64,000 bases of DNA from Spodoptera frugiperda (taxonomy: Eukaryota > Arthropoda > Insecta > Lepidoptera > Noctuidae), in NCBI RefSeq assembly GCF_023101765.2, contig NC_064240.1:5332001-5396000 (forward strand). Reading direction: 5' to 3'. The translations under genes and the position numbers were made by a program. Below the pieces are notes generated by a model. The model had not been told where the DNA came from. It searched no databases and worked only from the letters and a program-made list of their open reading frames with translations. Shown one piece after another: positions 27,101 to 38,769 of the stretch. Positions within the stretch are counted from its first letter, which is position 1; every line of letters starts with the position of its first letter.

Positions 27101-30100
27101 CGGTCGGCAGTGTATAATTATGTCGTATCGTGAGTGGAACACGAATCGAAAGGAACAGAAGGTTTACTTTCTAGAATCTTGTGTTAGAGTTAGACGTTAA
27201 AATAAAAAGACAGAAATACGTTTTAACATTTCTGAACCAAGCGGTGATTTTTCGGTCACATCAAGAAAATTATTAGATGCAAAGGATACGTCATAATGAT
27301 TAAGGATTTTTTCTAAAACATTTTGCACAATTACTCCACATAAGCGATTGAACACAGAATATTTTTTTCCTAATAACTTCCCATAAAATTTTGTTTTTAG
27401 CGTAAAACAGTAGTTACAGAAACAGCGGTTTTGTGTGATAATATTTGTGGTATTTCTGTTCTCGATTATTTAGTATTAGAGTGAATGTGCGTGGTGCGTG
27501 CGGCGGGTGTCCCGGCAGACGTCTGACCGGGTGACTCACTGCGCGCCGCGGCATGCGGTTGAGCTGCGCGCGCGCCTCTATTAATACTACTGCAGTTGAC
27601 ATTTACTCGCTCTCGATCTATGATCCCGAAATGCAATCACAGTTTTATGTCATCCGTAATATTGCATATGATGTGTTTCTAATAACTTCATCTATAAATT
27701 CTGTTTTGTTTGCAGAATTTTCGTTATGTAACAATGGAATATGATTATTTTAAGAAACTCGATGCAAACACAATAGGTTCCTATTAGATCTTCTACGTAT
27801 AGCATTCCGTATTTTTACAGAGTATTTAGCAGTTGTGAATCATAAGCAAAGGATTTTTATTAATCTTCTATCTCCACACGTACTTCTTAGAGGTTATATT
27901 TCCATGACTATTTTCAAATTTCAATGTTCGCTTTGAAACTATTCGCTCAAACATGAAGTTCTGTGACTTTGTACACATTTGTATCAGGGTCAGTTTCAAG
28001 AAACTTCGTGCTGTTAGCAAATTTAATATGCCTATATTCTCTTGTAACGAGATAGGTAGGTACTTAGTGGTCATAATGTTGAATTCTTGGCACTCTACAC
28101 CTTAATGTGTATAGTTATAAGTACTATAGTTGTATGCAATGGTTATGCAGTTTGCACACGTGGCAATGCACATATTACTGCTATTAGAGAATTGTTTTGG
28201 TCGCTTGTCATAATATTTACTTTAAATTTGTTGGTCCTTTATCGTGTTGTTATCCGGTGTTTTCTCAAGGTTAGTTATTGTTTTGTAAACTATTAGTTCA
28301 TTAGTAGTGTGATGCAAATTGGATTTGCAATTAGAGATTGAAATTTAATGCCTCAGTGAAATAGGGAGGTTATAGAATTGTCACAATCAAAAATGTGAAG
28401 AGAACAAAAAAAAACAGATGGATAAAACAAACTTAAATATGGTGAGATATAAGACTTCCTTAAACATTTAGATAAAGGACTAACTGTCGTACTCAGAGAC
28501 ACAATGATTACTTAAACTATTCCTTAGTAACAACGACTTAAGTCACAATTAAATGACTTTAAGTACCGAGGTTAGCCATCTTACTCTACCTGAACACACG
28601 GAAGAAAACAACGTCAACATATTATTCAAAGTGACAATTAACGATGACAATCACAAGCAACACATTGATCATTAAAACCCACGAGGAGATTACATCATAG
28701 CAAGTCCAAACACTACTTAATGCAAAGCTGCGTTTACATTAATTATAATTACAAAAATACTTGTAATTACTACACAGGTAAGTCACTTGGGATGCTGGAG
28801 TGAAGCCTCGACTGCTTAAGAGTTAACTTAATCACATAATCAAGATGTAGCCACTTAAGATTGATTGTTCGTTGTAGTTTGTTACGCAATGCAAGCTTCA
28901 CTAATGTCCAGTGAAGCGGTCTTGGAAACCATGGGAGAATGTTTTTTGAGGAGCATGCTTGAGATTCCAGTGTGTAAAATTGGTAAAAGGTACTTAAGAG
29001 ATTTGTATGTAGAGATTTAAGTTTTTAAACTGACATGGTCACTAATACTAGTGTCGGAAATCCATAAAACTAGAAAAACATGGTAAATATCCCGTTTCAA
29101 GTTTTGTATGTAGGGATTTTTGTAGTAACAGAAACAAGAGTATTGTTAGTACAGGTAACTGCTGTAGGCTTCGTTGGTCCGGAGCTGCGGACTACCTAGC
29201 GGGTTTACCGGGGCTCCGGCTCGAAAAGCAAGAGAAGGAACGGAGTGGTTTTTAGTCAGTAAGAGTCTGACACTCCCTCTCGCCTCGCCCAAGGCGGGAG
29301 AAGTTATTGGATGATTTTCCCCCTCAAAAAAAAGGCTTCGTTGATCGAAGTTGTATTTGTTTCCATTACAAAATAATATGTTTTCAGAGCAATGAAATCA
29401 AATTCTACCTAGTTTCATAAGAGAGTGCACTGAACCTATAAAGTGTTGTGTCATAAAATACCGCGTGTTTCTCCACGTGAGATAACCCAAACACTGAATT
29501 TTGTATGTAAACAAATGTTGTATATTCTACATTTCGATCTACTGTAATATTGGGAGCAAACCGCGTAACCTATATTGTAGGCATACCCTGCATACCTATT
29601 AATAATCCTATAAATATTATACCGGTGGTTTGCTAGGGGTTATCTTTAAAATTGATTCAGCATCAAAGCTTAATATCTGGTCCAAACCGTACAATTAGAG
29701 AAAAACCTTATTTTTAACACGCTATTATTAGGTCAATTTGTAACGAAGTGTGTAATAAAATCTAACAATCTGAATTACCGCTGTACTCATAGTACCTAAT
29801 TTAATGATTACTGAACCCAGTCCTTAGCAATTGTTTTCAGTACAAAATTGTCACTAAGGAATAGTTTAAGTAATCATTAAATGTCTCTGAGTATCGCGGT
29901 TAGACACACTTCTTATTGTTGTGTTATCATTTAAATTCCCAATCATATTATGTAAAATAGATGATCATTCAGTCGGTTTTCTGTGAGGCCGTGGTATCAC
30001 TCCGTTTTATTTAAACAACAAATTACTAAAGATATTGAAGTAGATACCTATATATAAATAGTTGTCTTCTGTGGTCGAACACAACTCCAAACACCTACTA

Positions 30101-33100
30101 TCAGAATAATTATCTTTATCTCTACACTGATACAGTTCTTATTAAGTTACCAAATAAAGAAACGTGATCACTGACGGCCGGCACTGACGACATGTCAATA
30201 CATGTTTCAAGTATTACGATCACTGGTTTCAATTTACATACGTGATTATATGTACCTATATACATATATGTAGTTCAGACATATGTTGTTGCGACAAAAA
30301 AAACCTATGTGTATGTACCTACTTATGAAAGTCGGGTCTAGTATGATGAAGAAAGTCTCCATGGACTTCAGAAAAATGTTCGAGTAAAAGTAGCTAGGTT
30401 GGTAGGTATAGTCGTAAATTATGATTTTGTACTCATTCGATTATATCATTGAATGATTTTCTTATTGTAAGAAGTCTTCACATTTAAGTATTTCAAAGAA
30501 CCGAGCTCAAACAACAGAGACAAATGTAATCATTGTTTTAATTTAGCACTCTCAATCAACAAATTTACTAGTTAACGAATTATTTTTATCTTTATGTATT
30601 CTATTCTGATTAAGCAAACACATCGCCTATTTCTGTTCGAATACAAACTCTCAACATAAACACTTCAATTGAATTTATCGATAAAAATCTTAAAATAGTT
30701 ACTATTAAAATCTGGTGCTACAACACTAATATTCAACGCCATTAAAATTCAAGTGATCGTAACGTTCGCGTTGGTTGCTCAATGGGCATCCGTTCGCAGT
30801 TCTTACCTAATCTTTCTATAATTGTTATGTTAATTTATTGGAGTGTTTCCGAAAAACGACATCCGACGACGGCTCTATAAATCAATTTCACTCGTGGTAG
30901 CTTTCGCTAAGTTATTGTTTATACTTTCTATCGGTTTGAACATGTCTACATAATGCTGTATCAAATGGTAGCATTTGATCGTTTCCTAACCGTTATTAAT
31001 TGACGATTAGTGACGTTTGAATGTTGAATGACTCATTAATAGTCTGTGTATGATTTATCTGTGCGCGTGAGACTGTTAGCCAGTCAATTTGTTTGAAGTA
31101 TGAGACTGTCTCTCGTATTAACACGTGCTTCTTATTGAATAAACTTCGATATGATCTTGAAATCAAAAGTGTTATAGAAATTTCGTTGCGTAATTGTTAC
31201 GTTTTGTTGTTCAATAGTTTGTTGTTTAGATTTTAATTTAACGTTTGTCACTTAGGCCTCGAGAATTTTCTAACTTATTTAAACTTTTAAAATAACAGTT
31301 TTTATTTCAAAGTGGTCTAAAAATAATACAGATAACTGAATCAAAAGATAAAATGGATGTTCAATGAAACGCTGAAACGTAGATGGGTGTGTCTTGTTTA
31401 GTTTATCGAACCAACTGCGAAGGTAAACACTAGGTTTTATAAATAAGTTCTAACATAACATACATTGTATCTTATATATGACTAATAAATTCTCTTGGTC
31501 TAAATACAATAATATCGAAATACACAGAAGTCGAGAAAGTTACATAGAAAATTGGTACATGGAATAAAATATTTTATATAAAAACACACATTCCGAATAA
31601 AAACATTTTAGATACATTTTCTTTTTCAATCTATCCCAGTATCATTAAATAGTCGTATGTCCATTTATTGATATTCTTAATGAGTTTAAGCAAATACTTC
31701 GAATACATATTTTCACAAAATTTATTTATATACAAGCTAATTAAAACAACAAAATATTTGATCCCCAAAATAGTGCAAATTCACACGAGAATTGACAATA
31801 AAAGATTAACAAACTGCATTTTCTTTTGAGCTGTGCGAAACTGTAGTTTGGATAGCTTGAGATTTATGACTGTATTCATTGGTAAGTGTTGTAAGTAAGT
31901 ATTAATACTCGTTTCGAAGTGTTGCCCATCGACACTGGGTATTTATGGCTGCTCCTCCTTCAGACCCGCCTCTGACAAAGATACTGTAGACGAGACGTGA
32001 CGAATATTCCGACAAAACTTGTATTTCTAATTTCGTAAGATGTCTATATTTATCACCACACTATACTATACAGTGTGAACGTGATTTATGACTTGTTTTA
32101 TTTTATCTAACGATCTCTTAGCAAGATCGTTGAAGCGATCAATCTTCGCGCGTATAAAATGTTAAAAAAGTAAAATTAAAGCGATATGTAATATTTATGT
32201 TTAGACATGTCATAACAAACACGAATCTAGTCTAACCACAGAAGATATTTTAATCCATTGAAGCTAAAAATGTAAAAAAGAAACCTTGATAATACTATTA
32301 CATAATGAACCAGTCAGAATGTAAAAATAGGTGAAAATATTTATAAAACATATGGTGCATTTTGGCTAAATATAACCATAACAAAAGCTGCTAATCATAA
32401 AGTAAATTGATGCGTACTCCATCATACAACGAACAGTCGTCCAAGGAACATCGAAATGCTGATATTAGAAGCTATTTTCGAAGCCATAATGTTAAGGAAA
32501 CTCACAAACTTCGATTTTTAATACCATACTACTACGATTACGAGCGTGTTACGAGTTGTTTAGTTTTCTTTAGTAGTTGTAGCCGAATAACGGGACATTT
32601 TCGACTTTGACAACAAGCGGAGGGCTATTTCCAAGTATTCGAAAATACTATTTCTGTGACGAAACGTGACGTTTTTGGAGATTACTGTGAAACTATTTCG
32701 TTACGCTGACTAACTAGTCTGGACACTCAGTAGTACCCACAGATAGATACCCACATTGATCCCACGCTACGAACATTATAATGCTGATACTCATTCGTGA
32801 CAAAAATCCGAGTTTACACTCAGACCCCGCCCACTTACAACTCGTAGTGAGTCAATGCACTATTCTCATAGTATCAGTATGTTTGTATGAAAATAGTATG
32901 TTTATAAATAGCTGGCTAAAAATAAATCAGGTGTGACAAATGTCAGTTTTATCATCATGATAAACAGTGTCCTCTCTTATAGATTCGTTTCACCTATTTA
33001 GCGAGTGCCATACGAAAATGTCACAAATCCCATCACTAATAATATGTAGGTAAATAATAATTACCAGATATGCCTAATTTAAGTATATAGAATATTGATT

Positions 33101-36100
33101 TCCGATAATGCTGCATGGAAACTATTGATAAAACCAACTAATAAGGTAATTAATTCGATAAAACCTACACGTTTAATGCATAAATAAAAAAATGTTGATA
33201 TAATCTCATTTTCTTATAAGCATGTTTTTTTTAAATCATGTGTAATCAAGGCATAAGGCGAACGTGCTTCGCCAAATTCGTATATTATTTACATTACACC
33301 ATTTTACCGTTATTACAGGGTAGCAGAATTTCACAAGTAAAATAATCTTCCTCTATAAGTTACTGCGAAAGCTGAAATAACAAAATTGAATCATCTTTTT
33401 TTCAAAGCGATCTATTTTTAACTTCAAAATATTAGTTTTACACAGTTTTACTACTTCCCGGTTGTGGGTAAAGTATAACACGGTATAACATAACATAGCA
33501 CCTGTTTTTCTTTTAGGCTAATGCCTAAAGTACCTACCTACAACCTAATTTGCATACACACACACAGACTTAGAAGTCTAAATGTGCATGTATACATGGG
33601 TATACATTCAATTTTGTATACATAGGTATACACATACACATTTAGACTTCTATGTTCTAGTTACTATTAACTAAAGTTAAAAAATAAGTTTTCTAGTTTA
33701 AACTTCCTCAATCAAAACAGACTATCAGAAGAGGAAAAGATTCAGATCAAGAAGGAAAAACTATTACACAAAATAAAATCACGTTAGTCAGTCACTGTAC
33801 ATGTACCTATCTCAAGAACTCAAGAACGGCTAAATCGATTGGGCTGAAAAATTGGTGGGGAGATAGCTTCTTTTACAAGGATTTCCCAAAAATCCTACGG
33901 GAACGGGAAAACCGGGATAGCGAGAAGTCACGTGTAGAAGCTAGTGTTTAATAATTACTCAATATCTATATACAACGTACAATAAACTATTGGTAACTAG
34001 TTCAGAATTATTTATCATCAGTATAAGCAATCTATGATAGTTTACTGCTCGGCTATGGACTTCCTCTAATATAATAAAGTTTACATATTCTTTTTTTTGA
34101 GTGGGAAAATCATCCAATGACTCCTCCCGGGTGAAGCGAGAGGGAATATCAGACTATTACTTACTAAAACCACCCTGTTCCTGCTCCTGCTTTTTGAGCC
34201 GAAGCCCCGGTAGTCTGCAGCTCCGTATCAGCATATTTTTCCCAGACTAAACTCACATAAGTAAAAAAATCGTAATATATCTTTAAACGCGTTCTTTTGG
34301 TATCATACATCAATTCAATTTAAACACCCACGTCATTATGTGTCAAAACCAAAATGTGAATAAACTACAAGAAAATATCTTTAGAGCTTGCATCACCACT
34401 AACACGCACAAAAAAAGAAACTTACTAATGCAAGTCTTTCCACCAATTTATTTACACTATAGCAAACCAAACAAACTTTACTTACTAGATCTCAATCATC
34501 GAGAAAAGATGAGAACATTATTACATGTGTTTAGAGAACTGAGAGAGAGAGAGAGAACACCTCATCTTATTCGAGAATCCTCCTTTTCATTTTCCTAAAT
34601 TGGTGACCCCGACGTGATCGCGATTTAACGTCGAATCTTCAACGTACGTCGCCACAGGTGTTTAAGTATAGTTGCATCAATTGTAATCAAACATCAATCC
34701 ACGAAACGGACAGACAAATTGGCTAAAACTCAAGCAACAAACGTAAATTGTCTGGCACCAATAGACAAATATCAAACAATAAAATAAGTGTAGCAAGTCT
34801 GAGGAAATATTTCTAAAATTACTCTCAACAATGTCTAAAAGTAAGTATTGAGTTATTTGAAAATGTCTGGGTGGTGTCTGGCAGCCAGATACAGCTGTAT
34901 GTTGTGGAAATAAATGGTTTTAATTTATTTGCAAAAAGCTATTTCAATTTGCGACCAGACATAGGCCTCTCCCATATTACTCCACTAAATTACAACACCC
35001 TTTAATTGAAATGTTTTACAATAAATGGTTCCGCTTAGAATTTTATTACCGTACCGTTGTACCTATAGGGAGTTTCATGTTTAGGTGGTCACTAGCGCCA
35101 AACTATTTAAGAACTTCGAGTCAATGTAAAACAACAGTAAAATTATTTAAATGTTTTTTACTCAGTGGTCACTGTTTATTGGGTATTTCAAATAACCAGA
35201 AGACATTTAGTTTATGAAACAGTAGGTATAACTATTTCACCTACTTTATGTAAAAGAATAATCCAGCAAACCCAGACAGATTATTTCGGTCGAAAAACTG
35301 TTTGATAGGATTTCCATTACAAAAGAACAAAATCTAATTACACATTTGTAATTCTCAACGTGACAATTGACACCGAAATAATCCAATAACGATAATAGGT
35401 CGAGTTATACAACCGAAATGAAATCCAATTCAGGATTTATACTACTAGGGTTACACGTATACAAGCATGAACGCTACCAATTGCTTGTCAGTCCATCTTT
35501 ATTGAGGGGGGAAAATTATCAAGAGATTCCTCCCACCCTGGGTGGTTCGAGTATCAGACTCTTACTCACTAAAAACCTCACCGTTCTAACTCCTGTTTGC
35601 CAGAGCCCCAGTAAGAGCATCAGTCTGCCTGTCATAGGAATCGTCACGAAAACATGATACATATCTATATAAAATTACTCTCAGACCAGTTTTCCGAACA
35701 ACAACAACAAAATTATGTAAGATCTTAACTCAACGCTAATTGTAACCTAGGATATGACTAACTCCCAAACGACTAAATCACTTCTAACCATAAAATGTAC
35801 GTGAAACATCATAATAATATGTCAGCCATCAATCACTTCGCGAAATAGAGTGAACAGGGTTTAATGGGCGTAGAAATAACGACCAATCATACTTAATTGT
35901 ATCCTTGCAATTCCATAGCCCCAGGCTAAAACATCCGGCGCTAAACATGTCTGGCTCATACACATAATCGATTTTACTCCAAACAATAAAGTCAATGGTT
36001 ATAATTAAGATTAGAATCACTGGCCACAGACATAATAGTTTTGCTCTACAGTTTCGCCCACGTACCGAGGTCCTAATTGTCATTACGTTTTAGATAACCT

Positions 36101-38457
36101 AAAGCCTAAACCTTTCTCAAGAACAATTTATTGTAATAAGATTTTTGAATAGAAATTGCTGTATTGAATATACAGTTTTTTAAGATGGATATGAAGGGCT
36201 GAAGGCATTTCTTTGCTAAGTTGCGAAAGTTTTAGCTAAAATGTAAAAAAACTATTGAAACTCCTATTCATACAACAAACCACGAACGAAGCATCTTAGG
36301 TTAAAAGAAATCAAATGTCTATCTTACGATTTATAGTAGACGTATCTTATTGATGTTAAGACGAATTCACGAATTTGATGCATGACACAAGGGCGATGAT
36401 CTCGTAGAAATACTAAGGTTAAATAAAAGTCTAGAAACGTTTAAAACAAAATGTTCTACACCTAGACTGTGCCATTGACATTAAGAGTTTAATAAACTTG
36501 AGTAGATCGTCAACCTGCGTGTATTTTATATAACACACTGTATTACATATTGCGAAGTCCTGATCGATATCAAGGGTAAACACTTGACGGTCGTGAAGCC
36601 ATATCTAATGGTCTCGGTGTAAGATTATCCCACTGTGCAACCTAAGCCTAAGATTATTATCTGCTATCACTAAATGGTAACTCAAATAGCCAGCAATCAG
36701 ACGATAAGGGGCAAAAATATGAAATCATTACTTTTAAGTAGTCATAATATCTTCAGGAAGTCTTATTTGATTGGTAATTTCAAAATGAAAAATGGCTTCT
36801 GTCACTGCCGTTTGGTACTTATAGGTAGACAAAGTACAATTCTTTGCAGGGTTACCTAAAATTTTAACGTTAATTGCATAGTAATTATAGTCATACGATT
36901 AACCCTATATTATTTTGAAACTCACGGGACCATTTTGATCGCATCGCTTATTCAGAGAAATAGACCACACGTATCCGTATGAAAATATTTATAAAAGTCA
37001 CGAAATCGTTTAAAAAAACAATACTCGTGACTTGAATAGAGTCAACAAACTATATTACAAACTGGTAAAGGTTTACGAAATACGCACTTTATTTTAATTT
37101 ACGCAGTTATATTGCCTACACACGTAAATTACGTGCAACGATGCAACTCCCTTTGTTACAAATAACTCAGGTGCAACAGTATAGGTACTGTCAGTTATAT
37201 TATCAGTCGTCTCGCGTTGATAACCGGTGTGCATACTATGTCAACAACCTAGTGGCTGATTCCATGGAACTACAAGTAGAAACAGCATATCAAGCTACAC
37301 TTCCAAGTATTTTATTTTGAACTATATTTCAAAATTATAAGGTTGAAAATCTGATGAAGGTGATTGGTAAAATGGGATTGCTTGACGTGCTGGTGTAAAT
37401 AGTGATAATATTATAGAATCAAGGATGTTCTTATATAAACATCTGAGCAGGTATCAGTCGTTTATTGTTCCCTACTTCCGTAATGTTTGCGAAAAGAATA
37501 CTTCTGCGAATTATTCGCTGGCAATGATAAGATAGTGTACTTAGAATCACAAATAACATTCCTCATGTATAATACACAGTCATATATTCGACAACAAAAA
37601 AAGTCCCGGATTTAAGGAGTTTGCTGAATCTGTCCTTTTTTTAAATGGCCAGACACCAGAATGACAAAATCACAAAACCTGGGAACCGGCTTTCGGCTTA
37701 CGTACTCCCTCGCTGTGTGTTTCAATTAAAATAGAATGCAACTCTTAGCTTTAATCCCATCTTTATTCCAGAAACTGTGCCGAGCACTAGTATTAAAGTG
37801 CGAACCTGGAAGTGTGAAGGAACTTGCGAAAGTTGCACCTATGCGCCAAGTCATAGCCGCCGCAGTACTTCATAACAACTGTTGTTAAAATTCGAAAGTC
37901 CATATAATTTCTAAGCACACTTAAAACACTTTAATGTATTCAGAAATACAATTTGGTCGTAAAAACTTTGAAGTATTAATATATCTTTCCTTAAAAAATT
38001 ATGTAATATAAATTTCACTCTGATTGGTGTCGTAATGTAATATAAACCTAAAGTAATTAAAGATCAAAACTAAACCAGTTAGAAGAACAAAATTGAAGGC
38101 ATCAATGAATTACACATCTGTTTATAACTAATCTACACCACAGCCTGTAATTAAATTAATAATCCTAATAACTACCTCAGGGCATTCCAAATAAAATAAA
38201 ACCTTTTTCAAGCTATTAGAGATAATTGATTTCGGCGCTCGATTAGGAAAATAAAAAAGCCATAATTATCGACAAGTCGTTAAAGCCGAATTTAACCAAA
38301 GCTTCAACTACGCCGTCGACTTAAAGTTAGCATTCCAGCCGCATAAATCACCTGCTAATAACAATTTTAATGTTTTCCTGAGGTTATTCTTACCAGACTT
38401 GCCGCAGCGCGCACTCCCCAGCACCACAACTCTTATTCGATTAACTGTCATCTTCAT
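21081..38457 (-). CDS. RERG/RASL12-like Ras-superfamily small GTPase (six coding exons)
   Basis: The coding sequence is the join of 38457-38394, 23380-23324, 22420-22344, 22061-21880, 21635-21449 and 21149-21081, read on the minus strand: 636 nt, 211 residues plus TGA. All introns are GT-AG and the phases (1,1,0,2,0) agree. Seen: P-loop G-S-A-R-C-G-K-S at residues 14-21, switch I with Thr39 (Ras T35), G3 motif D-T-C-G-C at 61-65, N-K-R-D at 119-122, and E-V-S-A-A (SAK-like) at 147-151. From knowledge of the family: RERG, RERGL and RASL12 are small GTPases of about 200-266 residues that lack a CAAX box. This protein also ends without a cysteine, in a basic K-S-V-R-K-K-R tail. The phrases F-L/Y-L-T-K-R and R-F-G-C-x-F-x-E-V-S-A are typical of this subgroup. 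Inferred: it binds GTP and acts in the cytosol or nucleus, not membrane-anchored by prenylation. Odd: Ras residues A59 and Q61 are both Cys, so GTP hydrolysis may be weak. Which vertebrate paralogue is closest is uncertain. Confidence 0.93.
21449..21635 (-). CDS. GTPase coding exon 5 (SAK-like motif, helix 5)
   Basis: A 187-nt exon from acceptor tttgtccaacag to donor AAA|GTGAGT. It encodes residues 127-189: V-V-K-A-E-E-G-Q-E-L, then R-F-G-C-Q-F-Y-E-V-S-A-A-E, then an Ala/Leu/Arg-rich helix 5. It is much more GC-rich than the introns around it, with G/C at most third positions. Confidence 0.93.
21880..22061 (-). CDS. GTPase coding exon 4 (beta 4 to NKxD)
   Basis: A 182-nt exon from acceptor ttgtttag to donor CCAG|GTGATT. 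It encodes residues 67-126 plus two bases of codon 127. It includes W-G-D-A-F-A-V-V-Y-S-V (beta 4, very like RASL12 and RERG) and L-L-G-N-K-R-D-L, the guanine-specifying motif. Confidence 0.93.
22344..22420 (-). CDS. GTPase coding exon 3 (switch I end, G3 motif)
   Basis: A 77-nt exon from acceptor tttgtttcag to donor GCC|GTGAGT. It encodes residues 41-66: beta-strands 2 and 3 and the G3 motif. The canonical D-T-A-G-Q is D-T-C-G-C here, followed by A at the exon end. The flanking exons fit in phase, so the change is not a splice-choice artefact. Confidence 0.92.
22421..23323 (-). other. intron 2 of the GTPase gene, with a GC-rich patch
   Basis: This 903-bp GT-AG intron carries one GC-rich island at 22825-22950 ('gaccggcgccggcgtcgctc' and following). 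Repeated 'ttggcactc' words occur there. It may be a repeat fragment or an intronic regulatory patch; no exon frame joins the neighbours. Confidence 0.6.
23324..23380 (-). CDS. GTPase coding exon 2 (switch I start)
   Basis: A 57-nt exon between the acceptor tttgtttcag and the donor G|GTGAGTAT. It encodes residues 22-40 and the first base of codon 41. It reads V-V-V-R-Y-L-T-K-R-Y-I-G-E-Y-S-S-T-G, the helix 1/switch I stretch shared by RERG-type proteins (x-R-F-L-T-K-R-F-I-x-E-Y), with the Mg-binding Thr at 39. Confidence 0.92.
24530..24705 (+). repeat. transposon-derived repeat in intron 1
   Basis: It contains 'ctgaaactactgaacagatt', 'atgaaatttggtatacagac' and 'cgaagccgctggcagaagct', the typical order of the 'actagctt' lepidopteran repeats. 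The end matches 18650. Confidence 0.55.
27480..27610 (-). promoter_or_regulatory. CpG-rich patch, possible alternative first exon
   Basis: GC-rich DNA inside intron 1. On the minus strand a TATTAATA precedes a 'gcgcgcagctcaac' segment, and about 50 bp later stands a good donor, gcgcgcA|GTGAGT (near 27541). That order could be a TATA box, a start site and a non-coding first exon splicing into exon 2. It contains no start codon that would restore the P-loop. Weak but specific. Confidence 0.22.
29174..29335 (-). repeat. family-A dispersed repeat
   Basis: 'gtccggagctgcggactacc', 'agtaagagtctgacactccc' and 'ttattggatgattttccccc' plus an A-run. This copy is close to what I take as the family consensus. 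Confidence 0.7.
29970..30003 (+). repeat. family-B tail fragment
   Basis: 'tctgtgaggccgtggtatca' followed by 'ctccg' matches the tail of the copy at 2714-2740. Only this part is present. Confidence 0.45.
33572..33651. repeat. 80-nt imperfect hairpin of miRNA-precursor size
   Basis: The arm AGAAGTCTAAATGTGCATGT pairs with the reverse complement at 33632-33651 with one mismatch. After a 2-nt bulge the stem continues to a short AT loop. About 31 bp pair overall. Neither strand is known to be transcribed apart from being in intron 1. Confidence 0.85.
33785..33955 (+). repeat. transposon-derived repeat in intron 1
   Basis: It runs 'gtacctatctcaagaactca', 'aatcgattgggctgaaaaat', 'atcctacgggaacgggaaaa' and 'gaagtcacgtgtagaagcta', the usual end structure of the 'actagctt' group. 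Divergent copy. Confidence 0.5.
34089..34235 (+). repeat. family-A dispersed repeat, truncated
   Basis: 'gagtgggaaaatcatccaat', 'agactattacttactaaaac' and 'ctgctttttgagccgaagcc' match 18848 in order. It ends at 'gtctgcagctccg'. Confidence 0.65.
34540..34557. repeat. (GA)n microsatellite
   Basis: About eight GA units in a row. Confidence 0.9.
35494..35630 (+). repeat. family-A dispersed repeat, degenerate
   Basis: 'tattgaggggggaaaattat', 'gagtatcagactcttactca' and 'ccgttctaactcctgtttgc' follow the order of 34089 with many changes. Confidence 0.6.
38394..38457 (-). CDS. GTPase coding exon 1 (start codon and P-loop)
   Basis: The exon encodes residues 1-21 and the first base of codon 22, then the donor G|GTAAGAA. 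It holds beta-strand 1 (V-V-V-L) and the whole P-loop through G-K-S. Two in-frame ATGs exist at codons 1 and 3. The second has A at -3 and is the better initiation context, so the protein may really be 209 residues. The exon lies next to a CpG-rich stretch, which fits a first exon. Confidence 0.92.
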
Positions 38458-38482
38458 TAGTCCGTTTATTTAATCACAGCAC

Positions 38483-38710
38483 TCAATAATAATGTTTGTG
38501 CATTTAAAATCTGAGCTACAAGTCGTATTCGTTAGTTCAAAATGTTCGAAATAAGATCGCGTTGGCGGCAATATCAGCTGTTACTCAAAGATGGCGAACG
38601 CACGCGCGCACAACGCACCTGCTTGCGAGCGACTGCCGTCAAACGAAATTGGCGCAAGGCGCATTCAGGCACGTCTATTACTACAGTGAGGAGTGAGAGA
38701 CATTTGAATA
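38483..38710 (-). promoter_or_regulatory. CpG-rich promoter/5'UTR of the GTPase gene
   Basis: About 170 bp (38540-38710) are rich in CG and GC against the AT-rich surroundings and end about 80 bp upstream of the start codon. A YY1/Pho-like AAGATGGCG lies at 38588-38596 on the plus strand. A 6-codon upstream ORF (ATG at 38503, TGA ending 38483) precedes the main start, if the transcript starts this far up. The exact start site cannot be read from sequence. Confidence 0.5.
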
Positions 38711-38769
38711 CAAACTCATTTGTCTTTCGAGTGCTTTTTTCGTTGCAGTTCAATGGATGCATTGATTAC

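Larger units (their letters stand above)
23381..38393 (-). other. 15-kb intron 1 of the GTPase gene
   Basis: It is bounded by GTAAGAA and tttgtttcag on the minus strand. It holds repeat copies at 24530-24705, 29174-29335, 29970-30003, 33785-33955, 34089-34235 and 35494-35630, a miRNA-sized hairpin at 33572-33651, and a CpG-rich patch at 27480-27600. The rest is AT-rich with no exon I can support on either strand. Its length, against 244-903 bp for the other introns, suits intronic enhancers or an alternative promoter. Confidence 0.8.

Noticed and set aside
28087..28296. 69-codon hydrophobic plus-strand frame
   Set aside because: A/T-rich codons, no conserved motif; chance frame inside intron 1.
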